Assembly: GCA_028683995.1 (NCBI GenBank)
Contig: JAQUGU010000124.1
Coordinates: forward strand, 1-5,331
Origin: Syntrophomonadaceae bacterium
GTDB taxonomy: Bacteria > Bacillota > Syntrophomonadia > Syntrophomonadales > Syntrophomonadaceae
Direction: 5' to 3'
DNA length: 5,331 bases
Below the pieces are notes generated by a model. It was not told the origin of the DNA. It saw only the letters and a list, made by a program, of their open reading frames with translations, and did no database searches. Each line of letters begins with the position of its first letter. Within the stretch, counting starts at the first letter, position 1. A program made the position numbers and the translations under genes. Below, piece by piece: positions 1 through 5,153 of the stretch.

Positions 1-115
1 TAAACCGCTTCGTCCTGGGTACTGAGGGCATCACCGGGCAGGATAGTTACCTTACCTTCAAGGCCAGTCCCACCAGCAGGTAAAAATGCCTCCAGTGGAC
101 GGTATCGATAACTAG
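1..115. other. Unassigned sequence upstream of the broken dehydrogenase
   Basis: No gene can be supported here. All three forward frames are interrupted: a TGA near base 23 and a TAG at 113-115 in the dehydrogenase frame, a TAA at 81-83, and a TAA at 109-111. The short peptides readable on either strand resemble no family I recognise, and none resembles the zinc-binding N-terminal domain expected before the dehydrogenase remnant. The stretch may be part of an inserted or rearranged segment that replaced the 5' part of that gene, but I see no terminal repeat or transposase motif to prove it. Confidence 0.4.
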
Positions 116-709
116 GCTCTGCACCATTTTGGTGCTGAGCAAGGCCACATAGAGCCCGGTGATACGGTTGCGGTTATGGGCGGCGGACCGGTTGGAATGT
201 GCGGAATGACTACTGCCAGACTATGGGGACCTGCCGAAATTATTGCTGTTGACATCAACCAGGAACGTTTGGATTTCGCTGTGAAGAATGGTATTGCGGA
301 TGTAGGAATCAATCCCCAGAAAGTCAGTAGTGTCGGTGATGCAATTAGAGAACGGACCGGCGGGCGTGGAGCCGATGTCACCATCGAAGCCAACGGATTC
401 AAACCCACCTTTGATATGGCAGTAGACAGCGTCAGACCAGGCGGTACTATTTCCCTGATAGGAGTTTTCGAAAAACCTCAGGAACTGGCTATGAATGAAT
501 TGTGGATTAAGAATATCAGAATTAGCATGGGACTGGTAAACGCCAACCGGATTCCAGAATTAATCAAGTTGATTCAAACCGGGAAAATTAATACCAATTA
601 CTTGATTACCCATCGTGCCCCCTTAAATGACATCCTTAAAGGGTATGATGTTTTTGGTGGCAAGAAAGATGGTTGCCTGAAGTGGGTAGTTACTCCCTAT
701 CAAAAATAG
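116..709 (+). pseudogene. N-terminally truncated zinc-type medium-chain alcohol dehydrogenase (Rossmann half only)
   Basis: The family oxidises alcohols or polyols with NAD(P). Similarity seems to begin just after a TAG at 113-115, with HFGAE followed by IEPGDTVAVMGGGPVG. This is the linker into the Rossmann fold and its glycine-rich dinucleotide loop (GGGPVG). VDINQER follows, with an Asp at the end of strand 2, which in this superfamily favours NAD over NADP. GGRGADVTIEANG and VRPGGTISLIGVF are further typical strands, and the usual C-terminal helices run to the TAG at 707-709. Members are about 350 residues. Here the first ~150 are absent, including the GroES-like domain with the catalytic zinc ligands, so activity is unlikely. 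The ATG at 176 is internal to the Rossmann strand and is not a credible native start. The frame is otherwise open, so the break may be recent. An assembly error near 113 is an alternative explanation. The substrate cannot be assigned. Confidence 0.8.
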
Positions 710-758
710 ATTAAACAAATATTTACCGGGTAAATAAATGTTTATTATAGGCCGCAGC

Positions 759-801
759 ACTCCAACCGTAATAAGCTGGAGTTAAGGTAATTCATATTAC
801 C
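759..801 (+). other. Two small hairpins downstream of the dehydrogenase
   Basis: Two short stems lie between the dehydrogenase stop and its terminator. ACTCCA (759-764) pairs with TGGAGT (777-782). GGTAAT (786-791) pairs with ATTACC (796-801) around a TCAT loop. They could be part of the 3' transcript. I compared the region by eye with common riboswitch cores (c-di-GMP, fluoride, T-box) and saw none of their conserved motifs. No function is assigned. Confidence 0.3.
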
Positions 802-820
802 GTTCACAGGATTCATGTTC

Positions 821-863
821 AAAGGTCGGAAGCCTCCCGTAATCGGGGGGCTTCCGGCCTTTT
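821..863 (+). terminator. Strong intrinsic terminator after the dehydrogenase
   Basis: A 19-bp stem runs from 821-839 to 844-862 with a TAAT loop at 840-843. All positions pair, two of them as G-T wobbles, and the right arm ends in TTTT (860-863). It lies 112 bp after the dehydrogenase stop and 94 bp before the next start, so it should end left-side transcription. Its U tract is short, but the stem is long and GC-rich. Confidence 0.8.
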
Positions 864-890
864 AGACTCATATACTGCAGATGGGAATGA

Positions 891-919
891 TTGCGGGAAT
901 ATATGGATTCCTGTAATAT
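891..919 (+). promoter_or_regulatory. Candidate promoter for the truncated glycosidase-like gene
   Basis: TTGCGG (891-896) and TAATAT (914-919) are separated by exactly 17 bp, and TG directly precedes the -10-like box. Neither hexamer is close to consensus (3/6 and 4/6). The position is right: downstream of the terminator, with a predicted start near 926, ahead of the GGGGGAGAG Shine-Dalgarno-like stretch at 937-945. Confidence 0.35.
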
Positions 920-956
920 CTAATCAAATGATTATTGGGGGAGAGTTTTTTGGAAT

Positions 957-1502
957 ATGAGCAAAAAATTTCGTAATCTAACCATTGCCTTAATCTGCAT
1001 TTTAGCCCTGGCTATCCCCTGGGGTATTCGCCAGGTGCAGTTACATAAGGTACCGGAAGTGTACCAGGATGATAATATCCTTTTAATTAGCCGAATAGAG
1101 GGGAATAGGCTGCAGGTTTACCAGGAGGGAAAATGGCAGGATTTGTTTGTTAAGGGTGTTAATCTGGGTACGGCTTTACCCGGGCGCTGGTTTACTGAAT
1201 TTCCCGCATCAAGCTCTATTTATACCAAATGGTTCGAACAGATTGCTGCTATGAACGCTAATTGTATCAGAGTTTATACCCTCCTTGATCCGGTCTTCTA
1301 TGACAGCTTATACCGTTACAATCGTCTGCATTCAGAACAGCCTCTTTATCTACTCCAGGGGATTTGGCCACAGGAGCATCCTCCCCAGGATAATCTGCTT
1401 GATTCCAGGCAAACACAGGCAAACAGGGGGACGTTCTTTTTGTTTGGTTTTACCAAACAAAAAGAACGTCCCCCTGTTTGGTCCCTGTTTGGTCCGTATT
1501 GA
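957..1502 (+). pseudogene. 5' fragment of a membrane-anchored glycoside-hydrolase-like (TIM-barrel) protein, ended by a palindromic element
   Basis: The start ATG lies 11 nt after GGGGGAGAG. Residues 1-5 are basic (MSKKF), and residues 8-24 form a hydrophobic signal-anchor segment, so the rest should lie outside the cell. Residues 62-146 carry FVKGVNLG and then NANCIRVYTLLDPVFYDSLY and LYLLQGIWPQE. These resemble the first two strands of a GH2/GH5-type (alpha/beta)8 barrel as found in large uncharacterised Clostridia proteins; this assignment is from memory. At about residue 150 (base ~1406) the similarity stops, and the last ~30 codons come from a palindromic repeat (features such as RGTFFLFG and KQKERPPV) ending at TGA 1500-1502. 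A whole barrel needs roughly 250-300 residues and the acid/base and nucleophile glutamates lie later, so no enzyme activity is expected. The rest of the gene is not found downstream before the SLH gene. A short anchored peptide could still be made. Confidence 0.65.
1420..1480. repeat. Large perfect palindrome (29-bp arms), REP-like dispersed element
   Basis: Bases 1420-1448 are the exact reverse complement of 1452-1480, around a TTT loop at 1449-1451. Each arm contains CAGGGGGACGTTCTTTTTG. Outside the stem each side carries a second partial copy of the outer unit: CAAAC at 1410-1414 on the left and GTTTG at 1487-1491 on the right. The repeat-like region therefore extends over about 1406-1495. 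The element sits inside the end of the truncated glycosidase-like frame. From memory, palindromes of this kind recur in Clostridia and other genomes alongside REP-associated (IS200-like) tyrosine transposases. No transposase is in this window, so any movement would need one acting in trans. Confidence 0.85.
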
Positions 1503-1540
1503 TACTATTACAAAACCTGGGTTGAAGGAAATGTAAGGGG

Positions 1541-1616
1541 GATTCTTCGCTATCGCCCAGAATGACACGTAAAAGAGCACTTTTTCAGTGGTCTCCAACC
1601 GTTCCCTTAACACCCC
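1541..1616. repeat. Probable dispersed-repeat remnant between the truncated gene and the SLH gene
   Basis: GATTCTTCGCTATCGCCCAG (1541-1560), continuing AATGACA, closely resembles a short intergenic repeat I recall from many bacterial genomes, with the form GATTCTTCGCTxCGCTCAGAATGACA. The following CAGTGGTCTCCAACCGTTCC (1587-1606) also looks non-coding and repeat-like. One forward frame stays open from just after the previous stop to TGA 1563-1565, but this is probably chance, because it runs straight through the repeat-like sequence. The assignment rests on memory and has not been searched. Confidence 0.4.
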
Positions 1617-1620
1617 TTCA

Positions 1621-1641
1621 GTGAAAGCCGGGTGGCTTTTA
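1621..1641 (+). terminator. Short terminator-like hairpin before the SLH gene
   Basis: AAAGCC (1624-1629) pairs with GGCTTT (1634-1639) around a GGGT loop, and the stem can extend outward by a G-T and a T-A pair. TTTT at 1637-1640 overlaps the right arm. It may be the leftover terminator of the truncated gene upstream. Only about 45 bp separate it from the SLH start, leaving little room for a promoter after it. Either this is a weak terminator or transcription of the SLH gene passes through it. Confidence 0.4.
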
Positions 1642-1684
1642 TTCGTATTAAGAAAAAAGAGGTTAAGGGAGGCATGAATTTGCA

Positions 1685-2983
1685 ATGAAACGGCTTATTA
1701 GTTGTACTATGATTGTAATGCTGCTGGCCCTGGGTGCTGCACCGGCCCTGGCCAAATTAAAGACCCCCGGAGATTTTACCGATACACAGGGTCACTGGGC
1801 GCAGAAAAATATTAGTGCTGTTTGCAATCTGGGGTTGATGAGTGGAATGGGGGTTAATGGGCAGGGACATAAGATTTTCTCTCCGGACAGCCTGGTCAAC
1901 CGGGCGCAGCTGGCGGTAGTGCTGCAAAACGTATTTGAACTGGATTATGGAGAAAAACGTTTTGTTAAACAGCCCCTGGCCAGCGACTATTACCAGGACG
2001 TAGATAACCAGATCTGGTACGCGGAAGCACTGACTCTCGCGGCTATTAATGAGGTCTTTGATGCTAATAGTAATTTCTACCCGCAACAGGCAGTTACCCG
2101 GATAGAAGTAGCCCGAGCTATACACCGCTGTGTTAATGCCAAAGGGTTAAGTATTCCTATGATTATGCTGATGCCTAATTACCGGGATATGGAGGGGCTG
2201 TCGCAGGAGGACACCAATGCCTTGGTATTCACCAGCAATACCGGTTTGATGAAAGGGGACGGCCAGTGCTGGAGGCCGCACGATAGGATTACCCGGGCAG
2301 AACTGGCCACGGTAGTAAATGGCCTGGTACGGCTACTGGGAGTAGATGAGAGTTATGATGTCAAGGTCACCAGCCGGGTAATAAAGGAAAAATCGGATAT
2401 TATGGAGACTGACCTTAACATACCGGTGGTGAGCGGGCAGCTGGATTCCGGAGTGCTGTCAACTATCAATAAGCGTTTTGAAGAGGATGCCATGAATTTT
2501 AAACAAACCCTGGAGGCTGAGGTCAAGGAATATGCTGCCGAGTGTGAAGCAGCTGGCTACCCCATCCGGCCTTACCAGTTATTTACCCGCTATCAGCAGT
2601 GTTCTTTAAACGATGATATCTTAAGCCTTTATGTGGATTATTACCAGTACACTGGCGGTGCCCATGGAATGACCAACCGCCAAGCCTATAATATTGACCT
2701 GAAAAGTGGTAAATTACTGTCCCTGGCAGAGCTGTTTAAACCGGGCTACGACTATAAGGCAGTAATAGATAAAGAAATCAGCAGACAGATTACCCTGGAT
2801 CCGGAACCTTATTTCGAGGGTGAGATGGGCTTTAAAGGCATTGCCCCGGAGCACAATTACTATCTGGAGGGAGAAAATCTGGTTATATATTTTAACCAGT
2901 ATGAAATAGCTCCCTATGCCGCCGGAATTTGCGAGTTTAAAATACCGCTTACATTATTAGACGGTAAAAGTGCAATACTATAA
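1685..2983 (+). CDS. Secreted S-layer-homology protein with DUF4163/DUF3298 (PdaC/RsiV-like) C-terminus
   Basis: Residues 1-23 form a Sec signal peptide (basic MKR, hydrophobic core, cleavage after ALA). Three SLH repeats follow: ~30-76 (FTDTQGHWA), ~101-147 (degenerate, with TRIE) and ~153-208 (ending TRAE). SLH triplets bind pyruvylated secondary cell wall polymer, and the TRAE-type motif is central to that; repeat 1 has NRAQ in its place. Residues ~215-425 match DUF4163 followed by DUF3298, with YTGGAHG at 322-328 and a late YFNQYEIAPYAAG. This module occurs in Bacillus PdaC and in the lysozyme-sensing anti-sigma factor RsiV. Neither a deacetylase domain nor a second membrane segment is present, so a wall-attached binding role is inferred and the ligand is unknown. 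AGGGAGG (1666-1672) lies 12 nt before the ATG. A four-codon ORF, MNLQ, starts at 1674 and its TGA overlaps this ATG. Confidence 0.88.
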   Translation: MKRLISCTMIVMLLALGAAPALAKLKTPGDFTDTQGHWAQKNISAVCNLGLMSGMGVNGQGHKIFSPDSLVNRAQLAVVLQNVFELDYGEKRFVKQPLASDYYQDVDNQIWYAEALTLAAINEVFDANSNFYPQQAVTRIEVARAIHRCVNAKGLSIPMIMLMPNYRDMEGLSQEDTNALVFTSNTGLMKGDGQCWRPHDRITRAELATVVNGLVRLLGVDESYDVKVTSRVIKEKSDIMETDLNIPVVSGQLDSGVLSTINKRFEEDAMNFKQTLEAEVKEYAAECEAAGYPIRPYQLFTRYQQCSLNDDILSLYVDYYQYTGGAHGMTNRQAYNIDLKSGKLLSLAELFKPGYDYKAVIDKEISRQITLDPEPYFEGEMGFKGIAPEHNYYLEGENLVIYFNQYEIAPYAAGICEFKIPLTLLDGKSAIL

Positions 2984-2998
2984 GCTGTTAAATTACGT

Positions 2999-3027
2999 CT
3001 GACAGACAACTTTATTTCATATACATC
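2999..3027 (+). promoter_or_regulatory. Weak candidate promoter for the CuAO_N1 gene
   Basis: CTGACA (2999-3004) matches five of six bases of the -35 consensus. Possible -10 boxes are TATACA (3020-3025, spacing 15) and TACATC (3022-3027, spacing 17), both imperfect. A promoter here would put the start near the dyad at 3028-3050. Read-through from the SLH gene, which stops at 2983, is an equally good explanation for expression. Confidence 0.25.
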
Positions 3028-3050
3028 TACCATGGTTCTGAGGCATGGTA
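3028..3050. promoter_or_regulatory. Inverted repeat ahead of the CuAO_N1 gene
   Basis: TACCATG (3028-3034) and CATGGTA (3044-3050) are a perfect 7-bp inverted repeat separated by 9 nt. It is followed by TTTG rather than a U tract, so it is a poor terminator. It lies about 30 bp upstream of the ribosome binding site. It could be an operator or an mRNA hairpin; the sequence does not distinguish these. Confidence 0.35.
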
Positions 3051-3079
3051 TTTGTGATATCATTAATAAAAGAACTAAA

Positions 3080-3096
3080 AGGAGGGAGTATTGTTG
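3080..3096 (+). promoter_or_regulatory. Ribosome binding site with tandem TTG start codons
   Basis: AGGAGG at 3080-3085 is a full-strength Shine-Dalgarno sequence. Two TTG codons follow in frame at 3091 (spacing 5) and 3094 (spacing 8). No ATG or GTG in this frame lies between the site and the signal peptide. Initiation must therefore use TTG. The second has the more usual spacing, and the difference is only one residue. Confidence 0.75.
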
Positions 3097-4356
3097 CGAA
3101 AAAGTTTAGTAATGTTAGCTACTTTCTTTTTGCTGTTTTTACTGGCAACGCCTGCGCTGGCGGATGTTAATTTAAATATTAACGGCAAATCGTATCAGCC
3201 AACCATTCAACCTCGGATTGAGGAAGGAAGCACCCTGGTACCTGTTTATCTGGCAGGTAGAGTACTGGGTGCTGAAATTACGGTATCAGATCAAAACGTA
3301 AACATAACAAATAACGGTCAGACCCTTACCCTTACCCTGGATAGTACAAAGGCAACTCTTAATGGGGAAACGGTAAACCTGCCGGTGGCCCCCCGGATGG
3401 AGAACGGCGAAGTAATGGTACCGCTACGGGCGGTTATGGAGTCTTTTAAGGCCAATGTAGATTGGCAGGGGCCGACTAGAACGGTAGCGATAAATTACCA
3501 GGAACAGCGCCAGGGTATGACCGTGGAGGAAATGCTGGCCAAATCCAGTGAAACTCTAGCCCAATACAATACTTATAAGACCAAAGTGGACATGAAACAG
3601 CAAATGGAAGTAAATAATCCACAAGCGCCTGGTAAAATGGAAAAAATGGATATGAAGATGGATATGGACATGTTCGTACAAAACAAGCCGATGCTGATTT
3701 ATGGAAAAACCAGAGCTCAAGTGGCGCTTCCTGAGGGCACTGATAACACCGGAATGGAAGCTATGGATAATGAAATGCTGCTCAATGAGCAGGGAATGTT
3801 TATAACTATGCCCGGACAGGGTTGGGTGAAAATGACCATTCCGGGAGTAGATATGAAAGCTCTGATGGAACAATCGGGTAGCCAGGATCCGCTCAGCTCA
3901 CTTAAGATGCTGAAGGACGCCGGAGTAATTATGAGCTTTGGCAATGACCAACAGAAAGACGGCTGCTCTTACTGGGTAATAAATGTAACCATGGGGGCAG
4001 ACAGTATGACCCAGATCCTTCAGGACGCACTGAAACAGGTTCCTTTACCTCAGGCTGAGAGCACAGAGATTAACCAGGTTTTAGCCCAATTATTTAAAAA
4101 CATGAAGGCTGATATGGTGTACAGTGTATGGATTAACCAGGAGAATTTCATCACTGATTATATGCAGCTGGATAGTGATGTAAGTATTAATATGCAGATT
4201 CCTCCTGAAATGGCTGAACAGGAGGAAGCAGTTGCAATGGATATGGCTATGAAGCAAAGCGCGTTTTATAAAATCTACGATCTGGATGTGCCTTTTACCG
4301 TACCAGATGTTAGCAAAGCAGTAGATATGAACGAAGTACTACAAAACATCAACTAG
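3091..4356 (+). CDS. Secreted CuAO_N1-domain protein with methionine-rich DUF6612/LolA-like C-terminal region
   Basis: A signal peptide covers residues 1-24 (basic start, FFLLFLLATPALA, cleavage before DVN). Residues ~26-136 hold a pair of CuAO_N1 (copper amine oxidase N-terminal-like) repeats, seen in LVPVYLAGRVLGAEI and VMVPLRAVMESFKANVDW with their NGK/NGE beta hairpins. In Bacillota this is an extracellular beta domain and does not indicate an amine oxidase; no oxidase domain follows. Residues ~143-420 resemble DUF6612, related to LolA/LppX-type shells that hold hydrophobic ligands (family recalled, not searched). Beta strands alternate Met with polar or charged residues, for example KMEKMDMKMDMDMF at 182-195. 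I count 37 Met in 421 residues, 31 of them between 143 and 390. There is no lipobox cysteine, so the protein should be soluble. A lipid-binding role or metal binding through Met are both inference. Confidence 0.82.
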   Translation: MLRKSLVMLATFFLLFLLATPALADVNLNINGKSYQPTIQPRIEEGSTLVPVYLAGRVLGAEITVSDQNVNITNNGQTLTLTLDSTKATLNGETVNLPVAPRMENGEVMVPLRAVMESFKANVDWQGPTRTVAINYQEQRQGMTVEEMLAKSSETLAQYNTYKTKVDMKQQMEVNNPQAPGKMEKMDMKMDMDMFVQNKPMLIYGKTRAQVALPEGTDNTGMEAMDNEMLLNEQGMFITMPGQGWVKMTIPGVDMKALMEQSGSQDPLSSLKMLKDAGVIMSFGNDQQKDGCSYWVINVTMGADSMTQILQDALKQVPLPQAESTEINQVLAQLFKNMKADMVYSVWINQENFITDYMQLDSDVSINMQIPPEMAEQEEAVAMDMAMKQSAFYKIYDLDVPFTVPDVSKAVDMNEVLQNIN

Positions 4357-4366
4357 ATTTTATTCC

Positions 4367-4400
4367 GCAGGTGTCAGGGGACGGTTCTCCTGACACCTGC
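4367..4400. repeat. Palindromic REP-like element between convergent genes
   Basis: GCAGGTGTCAGG (4367-4378) is the exact reverse complement of 4389-4400. The stem continues inward by a G-T, a G-C and an A-T pair to a CGGT loop (4382-4385), giving 15 bp in all. It starts 10 nt after the CuAO_N1 gene stop and ends 5 nt before the stop of the convergent regulator. A stable hairpin there could serve as a bidirectional transcript end, but no T run follows on either strand. Its AGGGGACGGTTCT core resembles AGGGGGACGTTCT in the palindrome at 1420-1480. It is probably another member of the same broad, transposase-linked palindrome family. Confidence 0.8.
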
Positions 4401-4405
4401 TACAC

Positions 4406-5032
4406 CTAACTAGTTTTACCCTTCGGAGGTACACTGGTCTTAAAATACCGGTCAATAATGGCTTCGGCCATACGCTTTTGTACTGCTGCCTGGGAGACCA
4501 GGTACATAGCCAGCAGGAACCATTCTATTAACTCCCCGGTTTCACCCTCCACACTTCCAGTCTTTTCCTTAATCAAATCCATCTTTTCTTCGCAAATCTC
4601 TTGCAATTGCTCTGCCTGGTCATTATTTATTTCCTGCACCAGGGAATAGACCAAATCAATAAAAGGATGGGTACCATTTTCTTCGGTTTCACTATGTTTA
4701 TCCCCGGGTTTATGGAGAATACTAAATAACAAAGAAATATCATTAATGGATAATATTTGTTTGGCATTGTAAAGCATCAGCAGGGTTTCGATGTGCTGGC
4801 GGGAATATTTTTTCTGCCGGGGGGGGATAAGTATACCCGCTTTGGCGTAGTTGTTAATCATAGTTTTGGTAAGCAATTTATCCTTGGGATGGCGTTTTTG
4901 CTGGGCTAACTTTTTTTCAATAAAACCGGTAACCTGGTCAACATATAGATCAATATCGGGTATGTCGGTCAATAGTACCGGCTGGTGCGGGAGTATCTCA
5001 TCAATAAGCGGATAAAGTTCTTCTTTTCGCAA
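4406..5032 (-). CDS. DUF1836 family protein, MerR-like helix-turn-helix regulator
   Basis: This 208-residue protein fits the DUF1836 family, small Bacillota proteins with a MerR-type DNA-binding segment. Residues 53-81 read LLTKTMINNYAKAGILIPPR and then KKYSRQHI. That is the MerR pattern of a recognition helix, a G-I-L-x-P-P wing and an aromatic followed by Arg. A helical stretch with ILSINDISLLFSIL follows. Residues ~123-195 are helical and acidic, probably for dimerisation or sensing, and carry none of the cysteine metal ligands of classic MerR proteins. The start is TTG at 5032, supported by AGGAGG on the minus strand (5047-5042) with 9 nt spacing; no ATG is nearby. The gene converges on the CuAO_N1 gene with a 49-bp gap. 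Two copies of a dyad-bearing repeat lie upstream and could be operators, including for itself. Targets are unknown. Confidence 0.85.
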   Translation of the reverse strand: MRKEELYPLIDEILPHQPVLLTDIPDIDLYVDQVTGFIEKKLAQQKRHPKDKLLTKTMINNYAKAGILIPPRQKKYSRQHIETLLMLYNAKQILSINDISLLFSILHKPGDKHSETEENGTHPFIDLVYSLVQEINNDQAEQLQEICEEKMDLIKEKTGSVEGETGELIEWFLLAMYLVSQAAVQKRMAEAIIDRYFKTSVPPKGKTS

Positions 5033-5047
5033 AAGTGATAACCTCCT
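5030..5047 (-). promoter_or_regulatory. Ribosome binding site deciding a TTG start for the DUF1836 gene
   Basis: On the minus strand AGGAGG (5047-5042) precedes TTG (5032-5030) by 9 nt. Reading then goes directly into the conserved N-terminus (RKEELYPLIDEIL). No ATG or GTG in frame is better placed. The dyad repeat begins only 5 bp beyond this site. Confidence 0.8.
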
Positions 5048-5052
5048 AAATG

Positions 5053-5078
5053 GCTTGATGTACTCTTACATTCCGGGG
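5053..5078. repeat. Direct repeat copy A with an ATGTA-N4-TACAT dyad
   Basis: This 26-nt unit matches 5117-5142 at 24 of 26 positions. Its centre, ATGTACTCTTACAT (5058-5071), is a 5-bp inverted repeat around CTCT. It lies just upstream of the DUF1836 ribosome binding site, so it would be in the leader or promoter region of that gene. It could be an operator or one end of a dispersed element. Confidence 0.6.
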
Positions 5079-5116
5079 GACGAACGTTAAAATACAACCC
5101 GTCTTCATCAATCATA

Positions 5117-5142
5117 GCTTAATGTACTCTTACATTGCGGGG
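5117..5142. repeat. Direct repeat copy B with an ATGTA-N4-TACAT dyad
   Basis: This is the second copy of the 26-nt unit, starting 64 bp after copy A. Here the dyad is one base pair longer, AATGTA-CTCT-TACATT (5122-5137). The 4-nt centre is the same in both copies. The 38 bp between copies (5079-5116) is unrelated to the repeat and shows no convincing promoter on the minus strand. Confidence 0.6.
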
Positions 5143-5153
5143 AGCACCTAACC

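Noticed and set aside
112..408. 98-residue minus-strand open frame over the dehydrogenase remnant
   Set aside because: It lies antisense to recognisable Rossmann-fold coding sequence and its translation is Pro/Ser/Thr-rich with no family resemblance, so it is a shadow frame.
710..863. Possible riboswitch with terminator ahead of the gene at 957
   Set aside because: The conserved core motifs of common riboswitch classes are not visible. The hairpins are explained as the 3' end of the dehydrogenase transcript plus its terminator.
1285..1536. 83-residue plus-strand frame inside the glycosidase-like fragment
   Set aside because: It is out of frame with the better supported reading that has a signal anchor and barrel motifs, and it has no plausible ribosome binding site.
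1503..1565. In-frame continuation after the stop of the truncated gene, suggesting stop read-through
   Set aside because: The reading passes straight through sequence resembling a known intergenic repeat and does not look like the expected barrel continuation. The open frame is only 20 codons.
1350..1685. 111-residue minus-strand open frame spanning the palindrome
   Set aside because: It stays open only because the palindrome reads as similar peptides on both strands (RGTFFLFG-type). It has no domain and runs through repeat sequence.
3091..4356. Annotation as a copper amine oxidase
   Set aside because: Only the N-terminal-like CuAO_N1 repeats are present. The catalytic oxidase domain with its topaquinone tyrosine and copper histidines is absent.
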